Assembly: GCF_016545825.1 (NCBI RefSeq) | Contig: NC_052616.1 | Location: forward strand, 13,330,001-13,394,000 | From: Eucalyptus grandis | Lineage: Eukaryota; Streptophyta; Magnoliopsida; Myrtales; Myrtaceae | DNA length: 64,000 bases | Direction: 5' to 3' | In this document: positions 46,350 to 57,302 of the stretch, one piece after another | How the letters are laid out: each line of letters opens with the position of its first letter | Numbering within the stretch: the first letter of the stretch is position 1 | Notes under the pieces: model-generated | Databases searched by the model: none | What the model was told of the DNA's origin: nothing | What the model saw: the letters and a program-made list of their open reading frames with translations, nothing else | Program-made: the position numbers and the translations under genes

Positions 46350-47870
46350 TAAGAATTGAAAATGATCCAGATTCATTTTCTCAAACCATGAAATGTGAAA
46401 ATTCTAATAAATGGTTTAATGCCATGGAAGAAGAGTTAAAATCCATGCATCAAAATCAAGTTTAGGATATAGTTGAATTGCCTAAAGGATGTAAAATGTC
46501 GGGTGTAAATGGGTCTTTAAGACCAAGCGACTCAAAAGGCAATATTGAACGACCTAAAGAGACTTGTTGCAAAGGGTTTTATGCAGAAAGAAGGCATTAA
46601 CTATAAAAAGACATTTTCACCAATTTCTAAGAATGACTAACTTAGAATTATTATGGCTTTGGTGGCTCATTATGACTTGGAGTTACACCAAATGGATGTC
46701 AAAACCGACTTTCTTAATGGGAATTTAGAAGAAGTTTATATGGACAAACACGAAGGCTTTACGTTAAAGGAAAGAAACACATGGTATGTAAATTAAAGAA
46801 GTCAATATATAGATTTAAACAAGCTTCCCGACAATGGTATCTTAAGTTTAATGATACCGTAACTTCATTTGGATTTAAGGAAAACACCGTTGATCGGTGT
46901 ATATATATGAAGATTAGTGGGAGCAAGTTTATTTTTCTAGTTTTGTATGTTGATGATATTCTGCTTGCTGCTAATGATCTTCGTTTGTTACATGAAACCA
47001 AGAAGTTTCTCTCTAAGAATTTTGAAATGAAGGATATGGGAGAGGCAACGTATGTGATAGGAATAGAAATATTATGTGATAGATCATAAGGATTATTAGG
47101 ATTGTCTCAGAAAGCCTATGTTGAGAAAATTTTAGAGAGATTTAATATGAGTAAATGTTCAGTAGGAATAGTTCAAATTCAGAAAGGTGACAATTTAGCC
47201 TTATGCAATGTTCAAAAGTGAATTGGAACAAGAACACATGAAAAATATTCCTTATGCATCTGTTGTGGGAGTTTAATGTATGCACAAACCACACCGCAAC
47301 GACATCGCTTTGCTGTCGGAATGCTGGGGCAGTATCAAAGTAATCCTAGAATGGATCATTGGAAAGCTGCAAAGAAAGTTCTTAGATATTTGCAAGGAAC
47401 GACGAATCATATGCTCACTTATAAAAGATCCAATCATCTCGAGGTAATTGGATATTCAGATTCAGACTAAACCGGATGTGCCAATACAAAAATCAACGTT
47501 TGGTTACTTGTTTCTTCTGGTTAAATGGGAAATTTCATGGAAGAGTGCGAAGTAGCTTATTGCTGCATCCACTATGGAAGCTAAATTTGTGGCATGCTTT
47601 GAGGCCACTATTCATGGATTATGGCTGCGGAATTTTATTTCTGAGCTTGTGATTATCGAGGTATTGCCAAGCTGCTGAAAATTTATTATGATAACTTTGC
47701 AGTAGTTTTCTTCTCTAAGAACAATAAGTATTTAAAGGGCACTAAGCATATGGAGATCAAATACTTGTCTGTTAAAGAAGAAGTTTAGAAACAAAGAGTG
47801 TTAATTGAGCACATTAGCACCAATCTTATGATAGTAGATTCCTTAACAAAAGGATTGCGCCCAAAACATT
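46350..47870 (+). pseudogene. Copia RT-RNase H remnant (plus-strand element)
   Basis: KWFNAMEEELKSMHQNQV followed by a stop, VKTDFLNGNLEEVYMDK (about 46700), SIYRFKQASRQW, the catalytic YVDDILLAA at 46946-46972, MKDMGEATYVIGIEI, then HWKAAKKVLRYLQGTTNHML and RNase H ending around YLKGTKHMEIKY and SLTKGLRPKH (about 47870). Numerous stops and shifts. Confidence 0.85.
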
Positions 47871-48301
47871 AATGAGCATGTTGAAAATATGGACATTATT
47901 GGACGTCATTAATGTTTGTATTATGATTGTATTAAGTTTATGTATTTGACACTTTGACTTTATTTACGTGTTTCTGATATTTCCTATTTTCTATTTAGTA
48001 TACATTATGGAAAATAGATGAATGTTAAACAGGATAGTTTCTAAAGAGACATTATAATTGGACTATTACTGTGCTTATCATTTATGGATCATGTTAAGTA
48101 AAGTGCTATAATTGTAGTGCATAGAAGGGACTATGTCGATTAATGACATACAACCGCTATGACTCGCATTATTTTTCTTTACTTAATTGTGATTATTATG
48201 TGTTTACCAATTTAATGAAAATTTTATAGCATAATGTTGTTGTACACATTACAGTCTTTATTAAACCATGAAAGGAAAATCATATGGGCCAAGTGGGAGA
48301 A

Positions 48302-48726
48302 TTTTAGAATTATTGTGGCCCACATGATATGATTTAATATGGTTTAATAATTGTTGAAATGCTATAAAATAAATAAATATTGGTTATGAGAAGTTACGAC
48401 TCTAATAAAACAAAGAGGTATGACTTTCATGAAAATTGAAAATGCGCTTTGATGGAAGGCACCTATTGAAAGAACATATAAATAGAGTCTCATCCTCTCC
48501 GCCTACGATGAACAATAATAATAGAAAAGAATTGATATTCTCTCATCCATCGATAGAATATATTAAAGAATAGGTTAAGGGAGAGAAATCGGATTTCTTC
48601 ATTTGATTCAAGTTCATTTTCCACAACGACTATGGATAAAGGTATGTTTTCATCTATTTGTGAAGATCAAAGATCACTGTTTTATGATGAATTTCCGCAT
48701 TAAATAATTATATGTATTGTCTAACA
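48302..48726 (+). repeat. 3' LTR of plus-strand Copia
   Basis: 425 bp, homologous to 42119-42558. Its first bases read TTTTAGAATT instead of TGTAAGAATT, so the terminal TG is mutated. Several small deletions account for the shorter length. Confidence 0.88.
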
Positions 48727-48781
48727 GAAGATACTTCGGTTGTCGGCTTTAGCCATCGATCGTTGCAAGCCTTCATCGCTG

Positions 48782-49036
48782 AAGGCATCGGACACATTGC
48801 AGCTACCTCTATACCTCATGAACGCTATCTTCTTCATGCTCTTCTCCTCCATCACGTACTACCTCCTCCTCTGGCGGTGCAATGAGATTTGCAGCTCCAT
48901 CGCCCTCCACATCGTCACCCTCCCGGAGGTCACTGCCATCATCTCCCTAATTGCCTCCTTCGTCTATCTCCTTGACTTCTTCGGATTCAACTTCATCCAT
49001 CCTTCATCTTTGGTGCTTGTCACGACGTGTGGGACA
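48782..49036 (+). pseudogene. Captured N-terminal fragment of HMG-CoA reductase
   Basis: The plus-strand frame reads [18 protein letters not shown], then [31 protein letters not shown] and [11 protein letters not shown], and after a one-base shift near 49000, [13 protein letters not shown]. Plant HMG-CoA reductases have KASDALPLPLYL-N, a first membrane helix, PLHVVT, a second helix with LIASFIYLLGFFG, then SFI-RA--D-WD. The match covers the linker and both ER-membrane helices and stops before the catalytic domain. HMGR makes mevalonate for isoprenoids; this piece cannot. Sequence just left of the Copia (41980-42118) may be a further part but is not clearly alignable by eye. Confidence 0.82.
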
Positions 49037-49530
49037 TCCTCCTAACCTCCGGTGAGGCTCGAGCTTGACCTCACTAGCTTTGACAAGGTAGAGCATTGCC
49101 GAGGGTGCCTCGATTCAACTTGGTTCAGCTCACTAGAATCGAGCAAGCTCAAGCCTTGCCCGGGAAGGCAAGGCTTAAGCTTGCCTATGGCTGGTCATCA
49201 ACTATTGCCTTGGCCAACGACTAGCTAAAGAAGAAAGGAAAGGAAAAAAAAATCAAATCAAATCAAAAAAGAAAAAAGAAAATTAAAAATAATGAAAAAA
49301 TTGATTTACAAAAAAAGAAAATAAAAATAAAAGGAAAAATGAAAAAATTATTAAAATGAAAGCACGAACGAAAATTAAATTTGATTTTCAATACCAAATA
49401 ACGGAAAATATCTTTCAATTCATTTTAAGGTTTTAGTAATATATCAGAAAATATTTTCATATTTTCCAAGAAAATAACTCCCTAAAAACATTTTCCAAAA
49501 TCATCACATTTTCCATGAAATGAATGGAAC

Positions 49531-50813
49531 TGAGATAAAAATTCGGTTATAACTTTTGGATGTGTGTATGTGAAAATGAACCATACATAGCATGCCTCAC
49601 ATTCTCACATTTTGTACTAAATGAAAGTTGAGTGAACATTCCAATGTCATCATTCCATGTAATTTGTGCCAGAATGAAATGAATAGTTCTGCTTCCAAAA
49701 ATGTGCCACTATTTTTCGGGAACAAGTGACGTTGATATGGTGTCAATGTAACGTTGCATTAGAAGAAGAACCAATATATTTCGAGATCAAGCGATGTTGA
49801 TTTTGTGCTCATGTGATGCTATATAAACAACTATTGAGAACGTGAAGATATTAATGGGAAAAGGAGAAAAGCATCGCAGAGCTTCAATATCTTTGAATGC
49901 TCGAAACAGAGGAAAAAGATGACCCTCTCAACAATGCCAGAACATTCCCAAACTTCCGTCTGACTTTCCTTCTAATTGACAATATTTTAGTTTTAAATTT
50001 AATTTTATGCTTTCCACTTTTCGTTTCGCTAATTGTCCTGTGAATATAATATCCATGTTTCGAGTATTAGATTCTAGCAGGTTGTGATTTCCAAGTTCCA
50101 ATATAAATTCCAGTTTCATTTTCAAATCTCAGTTTCGCACTACTAGCCGAGTAGTTTTGTTGATTTGTTAATCTTCAAGCAGTACATACCTTGCCGTTAA
50201 TTTTCATCTCAGAACTCCATATAAGGAGTTGACAGGCCTTTCACACACATTTTCGCAAATCCATCTTAATTTGAAAAACGTGGGACTCGATAATTTGATC
50301 ATTTTGTGGTTGAATCAGAATCAGATTCCTTTTACAAAATCTTCTGAAGTTCAGATTAACGTCTTGTGCGATTTTGCAGCACGAACGGTTTTAAGGAATC
50401 AGTTGCTTAAAATAGTCTGTACGGACGATTTTCTTAATAAGAATGAAGGACAATGTTTAAGAATGAATTCTGTCGCCGATGTTTTCGCCTGCAACAGCTT
50501 TTTTCCCAAAATTGCTGTTGGTCACATGATGTGCAGTGACAGCTAGAGAGGGTGGCGCGAACACTGTTCGCTGTGCAATATATATTGGGGAGGAGACCCT
50601 GCATGAGAGTTCAACCAGACTATCGTCTAAATTTGTGGGAGACCTCATTCGAATTCCAGAGCCCAAAGATGCTTCCCATTCACGTAGGCATACGTATCAA
50701 TGATGATGAAGTCTGGGAGCACAGAAGGGCCAGATTGAGAACTAGAGTTGGTTAACGGACCACACCGCCAAGTAGAATTCAGATATCATGTGTATCCGCT
50801 GCTGCATGCCGCC
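49531..50813. other. Intergenic, upstream of ankyrin gene
   Basis: Mixed-composition non-coding DNA. It holds a 105-codon frame at 50229-50546 and a 67-codon frame at 50552-50755 that I do not recognise; neither shows ankyrin features. It probably contains the promoter and 5' UTR of the gene at 50814, but no TATA box could be assigned. Confidence 0.4.
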
Positions 50814-53396
50814 ATGAAAGACGGCAAAGTAGACGATTTCATCAGTGCCCTTGAAAAATATTCAGCTGAAGAGGGGTCTCTTTGTCCAACATCGTCATAA
50901 TACGGGGCCCTTCTAGAAACTCGTTGCTTCACATTGCTGCAGGTATTGAGAACCCCGACATCCTCAGAGCTCTCCTCGAGGTTGGACCTGACAGGTGTCC
51001 CACCTTCAACCTGAACCACCTAGGGGACAACCCGCTCCACATCGCGGCAAGAGCTGGCAAGATCCAGACGGCCGAGCTGCTCCTCCGCTGCAACATGTAT
51101 GCGGACGTGCAGAATGGTGTGGGGAACACGGCGCTGCATGAGGCTGTGAAGAAACGTGACTCGAATATGACCCGTCTGCTCCTGAGGCATGGCTCAAGAT
51201 CGGTGTTTCGGAAGAACTCCGAAAGCAGGTGCCCTCTGTACTTGGCAGTTGAGACAGGGAAATTGGAGATTCTTGAGCTATTGTTGAACGTGGATGGGAA
51301 TGAAGACCTTATGTCCGGGATGCTAGGCCTGTCACCAGTTCACAAAGCCGTGAAGCACAAAAGATTAGGTCAGTGATTGTCGTTGTGGTTCTCACTTGTG
51401 TCTCCTTTAATTCATACGGGCAATTGAATCTGTGAGTCTCATTCATAAAGCAGCTGAACTCAAATTTTTTGTTCTTTTGCTAAAATAGTTTAACCTTTCC
51501 TGAGCCCATATCGATTTTTCAGAATTTCCTATAAATTTTAGCCCAGAGAAGGCAGATACGATATGTTTGGATATGGGGTCCAGGCAAGACTTACCACTTG
51601 AAGAATGCCATCAATTTAATACTTCAGTAGTCGATACTCATAGTATTATGCCATTGTCGATAATGCACTAATTATATTTTTGTCCAAGTACATTTCCTGA
51701 AACAGGAGGAGACTCATGTCATCGCTCCCCTTGATTACGCCAATGGGGTAGACTACTTGGAAATGAATGTCACTATCATTCTCCATTACCTATCCAGAAA
51801 TTATCCAGCAAAGTTCAGCTTTTAACTATGTGATCGATGAAAATTTGCATTTTTGTTTATTTCAAGTAAATAAAATTGTTTAAGGGTAAAGTTAGCGGAC
51901 CCTGATCATGAGCATGACACAAATTCATTCATTTCCTATTCTCAAATGATATAGATATGCTCAGAAGAATGTTGGAGCGGAAGAAACAGCTATTTGATTT
52001 AAGAGGTGCAGGAGATGATACTCCCTCCATCTAGCAGCATACGAGAATTATGTCGAGGAGTCAACTTCTTGGTCCAAGAGTTCACTTGGAGTACCTATGT
52101 GGGTAACAAAAAGGCCATCTTCCAATCCACATCGCGTGTAAGATGGGTCATCTTGAAACAACCAAGGAGCTGCTTCAAAATTGGCCAGATCCAGAAGAGT
52201 TGCTTACTTTAAATAAACGACGAAATATACTTCACCTTGCGGCAAAGTATGGAAGGGTCTCAGTGGTAAAGTACATACTCGGAGATCCTAAGTTTGAGAA
52301 GCTTATAAATGCCAAAGACAGGGAAGGAAATACGCCTCTACATATAGCTACATTAAACTGGCAACCCGAGGTTCTGCTTTCTCTCTCCCGGGACAACAGA
52401 GTTGATCTAAAGCTTGTAAACAATGACAACTTGACGGCTCTCGACATTGTAGACGACCAACTGGAAAAATCGATGCTCACTTCGTGAGGTGATGGTCTTG
52501 ACAAATTGGATTAACAAGTTTTCTACTTTTATTTTTTACTGTTATTTTAGCTACTTTATTTTGGGGGAGACGAATGGAATTAGAGTTTGTTTTGACTCTT
52601 GGAACTCCCCAGAAGTTACCAAGTGCAATTAAGTTTCTACAGTATGCTCAGAAAAGATGGCATCGAGAAGTTTGTGCATAAATTGAGAAGATTTCAGGTT
52701 TTGAATTCCAAATCTTTGATTGCTAGTCCAATTATAAAGATAATAACAGTCCTTTTCTCTATAATGCTTGACCAGAGCTTAACAGGAATTATCTTAGTCT
52801 CAGCTGGAGCACGTAGAAGCAAAGACGAAGGATTTTGCCAAACAAAAAGCCAAGGCTTGGCGAGAGGTCTAGAGTCTTCAGATAGACTAAAAACTGAGGC
52901 CAACACCCGTATGGTTGTGGCAACGCTTGTTGCCACTATTACATTTGCCGCTGGCTTTTCTGTTCCTGGAGGATATAATAACTCTGAACCAGATGCAGGA
53001 ATTGCTACACTGTTGAACAAACCCATATATGACATCTTTGTGATCAGCAATACCATAGCCATGTACAGCTCGATAATTTCAGCTGTAATCCTTCTATGGA
53101 CACAGATAAGTGATTCGGTTGCGATGCTTTATGCCCTTAAAAGGGCAAGGACACTGCTGCTCATAGCTCTTTTGACAATGGGAGTGGCCTTCATGGCGGG
53201 GGTCTATGTGACCATAAGCAAACGCAATTGGATTGCCATTGTCATCTGGGCCATCGGAACCATTGCCCTCTCCGTTATCTTGAGTCTTTACCTTGCCTTG
53301 TTCTTTCCACTTGGGTACAATTCTCGCTTTGTCCGGCTCTTCGCGGACTACATCATTAGAGCTGGTATATTAATTTCAAGAAGTGTGGCCGAATGA
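50814..53396 (+). CDS. Ankyrin-repeat/PGG-domain membrane protein, three exons, with frame breaks
   Basis: ACD6/ITN1-like class: cytosolic ankyrin repeats followed by a PGG domain with four membrane helices, usually linked to defence or stress signalling. Exon 1 (50814-51368) starts MKDGKVDDFISALEKY and has about five repeats (LLHIAAGIENPDILRALL, PLHIAARAGKIQTAELLL, ALHEAVKKRD, PLYLAVETGKLEILELLL). Donor GT at 51369 and acceptor AG at 51953-51954 join in phase to give KRL-D-MLRRML. Exon 2 (51955 to about 52485) has further repeats, including NILHLAAKYGR and PLHIATLNWQ. Exon 3 (about 52804-53396) gives TRMVVATLVATITFAAGF, PGGYNN (PGG at 52965-52973) and three more hydrophobic helices. Single-base losses break the frame at 50873-50876, 52023-52025, 52057-52058 and 52113-52114. 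The exon 2/3 junction is unresolved. Start codon is tentative. Either a pseudogene or a gene with consensus errors. Confidence 0.8.
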
Positions 53397-54474
53397 AGGC
53401 CCATACGACCAGCTCAGTTTGAAAAGCCAGACATTAAGCCGCTTGAGTACCATTTCCCAGGCACCGGTCTATTGAAGCCACTGTTCCAGCACCATTAACA
53501 GATGTCGGGGATGAAATCTCAAGATTTGAGGCGCGTGATTAATTTTCTTAAAGTGTTATTTGCCCCCCATTATGTTGCTCCTATGTTAAATAAAATCACT
53601 TCTATGATAAAGAAAATGATATAAAATAGTCTTTAAATTTTGGTCAATGTGCAATGTTATCATTATATTTTTAATTTATTTTATGTGATCCTTGAATTGT
53701 TCTTAAATGCTTAAGATGTTCCTCAATTTCCATAAAATGTCAAAAGTTATGATAATTATAGTGTTGCTATCCTTTTATTTCCTAAATAAACAAAACATGG
53801 CTTTTGTTGCTTTTTTACCTTATTGGTCTTTATAGATATTATCATAATTATATTTAAGTATATTCAGTAATCTCTTTAAAAGGAAAGTAGAACCTGTACA
53901 TTAGTTGATATTTTTGCTATTTTAATTTTCTAGTATGCATAGTTAACTAAAATATAATTAAGAATATACGAAACACATAACTTGAAAATTTTAAATATGT
54001 AAAAGGTTAGGAACAACATTTAGACTAATATAAACACAAGAATTTGAACTATAGAAGTATTTGTAAAAACTGAAAAGTTAAAAAGGTAATAGAAAATAGC
54101 ATTTTTTTGGTTGATTTAGGTAAAGGATTAAATTGAAAGGATATTATAAAATACGGGCACAATGTAATTATAAAACTTGTAAATAGGACTGATTTGACTT
54201 TGTTATAAAAAGTTGAAAGATTATATTGAATAAATTAAAAATTTAGGGACTAAACTGAGCATTTACTAAATAGTTAAGTGATCACATTGATTGAATTTAA
54301 AGTCCAAAAATAACATTACATATTAAATCAAAATTTATGATCTATTTTTCACTTTTCCTCTAGGATACAAAGAAAACCACAAATTCACTAAGAACCTCAT
54401 TTGCTAACTCATAGATGACTCTTCCTAGTTCTTGGATTTGGATTGATTACATCCTAATTTAGTAAATATTATAC
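53397..54474. other. AT-rich intergenic region
   Basis: The 3' flank of the ankyrin gene, followed by AT-rich DNA with no open frame of note. Sequence near 53630-53700 and the complement of 54200-54360 look loosely similar (TTTAAATTTTGGTCAATGTG-like), which may be an old foldback element, but I could not define ends. Confidence 0.4.
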
Positions 54475-54480
54475 TTTGAT

Positions 54481-55124
54481 GGGAAGAATTACCAAAATTA
54501 TCTTAAACCTATTACAATTGAATTAATTTAATCCTCTAAAATTTTCGTTTCGTAAATTGAGTCTTAAATTTTTGCATTTATATCAATTCAGTCCATCAAG
54601 TTAATTTTGGTTGGCCAATGCTAACGTAGACAATTTTTAATAATATTTTAATATTTTTCGAATTATTTATTTTTCTTTTTCTTTTTTTCTTCTTCCCTTT
54701 ATCTTCATCTTGGTGACCAACCGGAGGCGAGATTAGCAAGTTCGAGTCTCACCTAAGTATGCTAAGGCTTGACCTTGCAAGGACGGCAAGGATGAGCCTT
54801 ACCATAGCTAGGTAAGACTCACCCTCACCAACAGCTGGGGCCAAACTCATTGGCTAGAGGATTAAGATGAAAGGAAGAGAAAAAAGAAAGAAAGAAAAAG
54901 GGGTAAATAAAAAAATTGAAAGTATTATTAAATAAATTCAACGTCGGCACCGGAAGAGTCACATAAGATGGTTGGTGTCCATGTTAATATTGGCAAGCCA
55001 AAACCATCGGATGGACTTAATTGTCACAAATATAAAAGGTTTAGGACACATCAACAAAAATAGCAAAGAATTATAACTGAATTAACACAATTTAATAGAT
55101 TTATGACTTTTTTATAATTCCCCT
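54481..55124. mobile_element. 644-bp non-autonomous TIR element
   Basis: TTTGAT occurs on both sides (54475-54480 and 55125-55130). Arms of about 230 bp are inverted: left ATATCAATTCAGTCCATCAAG...GGCCAATGCTAACGT, right complement GTGACAATTAAGTCCATCCGA...GCCAATATTAACATG. The terminal bases GGGAAGAATTA and the complement of TAATTCCC pair imperfectly. The core (54700-54860) is GC-richer, with GGAGGCGAGATTAGC and AAGGCTTGACCTTGC. Confidence 0.65.
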
Positions 55125-55130
55125 TTTGAT

Positions 55131-55651
55131 GTCATGGATGATGCTATTTAAAATTTGGTAATGTCAAGCTAATGTAATGATTTTATCCTTAGGATTTAAA
55201 TACAGAAGTTTTGAATTGAGAAATCGGTTTTGGTTATTTATTTAAAACTTTTGGTGCCTGTTGTTGCAACCTAAATAATTTAGAGATTGATGAATGGCAA
55301 AATTGATCCTCTTATGGTTGAACAATCATTTTTTCCGAAATCATCCGTCGTTCTTAGTCTCTACTTGATTGAGAAACCAAATAGTCGATATCGACTTTGA
55401 GTATGCTATACAACTTTAAAGACATCTTAGGAATCCTTTTGGCTATCTCAAACCTACATCTAAAATTTACAAAATACCCAAAATATTGTTAAGGTAATTA
55501 ACAAAGGAAAATACTATATATCATATATGTAGGATAAAACTTTAGCATAATCACAGTCTTTTGTGCCAACAAATTACCATAGAAAGGGAGCCACAAACTA
55601 AATAAAGTTTGAAGGTATGGAAATAACACACTTGAACTCTCGTAGAGCAAG
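55131..55651. other. Short intergenic interval between TIR elements
   Basis: AT-rich; I see no gene or repeat structure in it. Confidence 0.4.
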
Positions 55652-55654
55652 TAA

Positions 55655-56676
55655 GGGTGTGTTTGTTTATGTTTTTTTGTTTTTAAACACTTTTCTTTTT
55701 TGCCTGAACAAAAAGGAAACAAACGCTTGGGTGCGTTTCTGCTTTTTTGTTCTTTTGTTCCCAAGAACAAAAGAAACAAATAAGAAACACAAATTTTGTG
55801 TTTCTTACTGAAACAAATCTTAGAAACACTTTTGTATTTCTTCTTCTTTTTCTTCTTATTTTCTTCTTCTTATTTTCTTCTTCTTATTTTCTTTCTTTTT
55901 CTTTCGCCGATCGCCGCCTCGGCCATGGCCGACCGGCGGGACGAGGGCCGCGGCCTCGCCCACCACGAGGCTCGCGGCCCCGGGCGAGGGTCTCTCGCCC
56001 GGCCACGGCGAGGCTTGCCGGCTCGGCGAGGCTCGGCCCGCCTTGGCTGGGCGAGCCTCGAGCTCGCCGATTCGGCGAGGCCGAGCCGCCTGGGCCGCAA
56101 GGCTCGGCCTCGCGCCACCGCCGAGCGACGCCAACTGCGGTGGCTCGGGCGGCCGAGCCTCGCCGGCCGCCGGGCGAGCTCGGCCTCGCGGGACTGGCGA
56201 GCTCGAGCCCACCCAAGGCGAGGCCGACCTCGGCTGGGCGAGCTCGATCTCGCCCAAATCCGGGCGAGGCCGAGCCAGGCGGCCGGCGAGGCCTCGCCAC
56301 GGCCACCGCCAGCGACGCCGACTGGCGGTGGCGGCAGGCCGAGACTCACGGCCGGGCGCTTGCTGCCTCGCCCACTCGGCGAGGCTCGACTCGCCGAGGC
56401 CGGCGAGCCTCGCCGTGGTGGGTGAGGCCGCCGGCCAAAAGAAGAAAAAGAAAAAGAAAAAAAGAGGAAAAAGAGAGAAAAATAGAATAAATAGAATAAA
56501 AATATTAAAAAATAAAAGAAATAAAAAAATTATACAAAATTATCAAACGTGTTTCTGTTTATTTTTATTCCGGAACAAATTTACCAAACGCATTTTTTGT
56601 TCAAAAATTGTTCCCAACAAAACACTTTTTTCTATTTCCTAGAACAATTTTTAAACAAACGCAAACAAACGCACCC
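55655..56676. mobile_element. Tourist-like (PIF/Harbinger) element with GC-rich core
   Basis: 1022 bp. The TIR GGGTGTGTTTGTTTATG at left pairs with the complement of the right end, GGGTGCGTTTGTTTGCG. It is flanked by TAA at 55652-55654 and 56677-56679. A GGGTG-GTTTG TIR with TAA duplication is the Tourist/PIF signature. AT-rich arms of about 240 bp surround a GC-rich core (55905-56430) made almost entirely of GGCGAG/CTCGCC and GCCGAG/CTCGGC words. Five or more long open frames overlap there on both strands; this is a by-product of stop-poor GC sequence, so I call no gene. Confidence 0.75.
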
Positions 56677-56679
56677 TAA

Positions 56680-57302
56680 GTGTTTTCAATTCAAAATCTT
56701 AAACCATAAGGTAAAAGGAGACAATTTGCATATGAACTATTCAAACTCGGTATTCATGTAAAGTGGTATAACACTATAAAAAATAGTTTTTCTCTATAAT
56801 GGCTAAAACTAGAGCTCTAGGTTGTAGGGGTGATCCGTTCTCGGTCCGATCCAATCCCACCCAGAACAGAACCAAACCGATCGGTCAAGGAACTAAGAAC
56901 TAGACCGGCCGATGGTCCTATTCCTAGTTGGTCCGATGGAGGCCCCTCTCCTTTAAAATCAAACATTTGCTCTTTACCCACAAAAAGATCAAAATGCTAC
57001 AAAAATTGAGTAAACATCACACATTGAACAAATACCATACTTAATCTTCACCAAAAGGCCAAGAAAGGCATGAATTAGCTTTTATTCACAATGCCTCTTA
57101 CGGTCCTTGCATGATTGTTCGATGTGGGACTCTTAGCATTTTCATGGAAGGTTGGACACAGCAATAGAGATAAGCCAAGGGTCCCAAATTGAAGGTGTTT
57201 GCATGGAAGGCTAAACACCACAAGAGAATAGAGAGACAAGCTAGACATTGAGAGTCCCACATTAAATGGGCACACAAAGACGTAAGAGGAACTCCACCGT
57301 AA
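56680..57302. other. Intergenic with repeat-like scraps
   Basis: Contains a GGTCCGATC/GAACCAAACCGATCGG-rich stretch (56840-56950) typical of plant repeats, and a TCCCACAT pair in opposite orientation (57121 minus, 57262 plus). No gene is seen. Confidence 0.35.

Larger units (their letters stand above)
42119..48726 (+). mobile_element. Plus-strand Copia element, 6.6 kb, defective
   Basis: Target duplication GAAGA (42114-42118 and 48727-48731). LTRs 42119-42558 (440 bp) and 48302-48726 (425 bp) share the AATTATTGTGGCCCACATGA start and the TATGTATTGTCTAACA end. The PBS TGGTATCAGAGC is at 42561-42572 and the polypurine region GGGCCAAGTGGGAGAA precedes the 3' LTR. Gag, protease, integrase, RT and RNase H follow in Copia order, all with stops or frameshifts. 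It is inserted into the HMGR-carrying TIR element. The long 5' leader (42573-43970) has no recognisable gene and includes a GC-rich patch at 43020-43250. Confidence 0.9.
41780..49530. mobile_element. TIR element with captured HMG-CoA reductase fragment, split by Copia
   Basis: With the Copia removed, about 1.1 kb remains. The arms are inverted: left GCACTCATTTTAATCATTTT (about 41910) against the complement of AAAATTATTAAAATGAAAGC near 49350. Distal parts (AACATTTTCTAATTTTT left, AAACATTTTCCAAAATC right) also pair. The core carries a host gene fragment followed by a GAGGCTCGAGCTTG-rich stretch (49045-49200). There is no transposase, so it resembles a Pack-type element. The exact ends are uncertain, because the left arm lies in the 175-bp duplication. 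Confidence 0.55.

Noticed and set aside
55747..56642. Several 130-250 codon overlapping open frames on both strands
   Set aside because: They arise from a GC-rich repetitive core with few stop codons, are Arg/Ala/Pro-rich in every frame, and lie within a Tourist-like element.
57119..57131. Minus-strand GTCCCACATCG, identical to the plant snRNA upstream element
   Set aside because: No TATA box at the required spacing and no snRNA-like sequence downstream; a similar TCCCACAT occurs nearby in reverse, suggesting a repeat.
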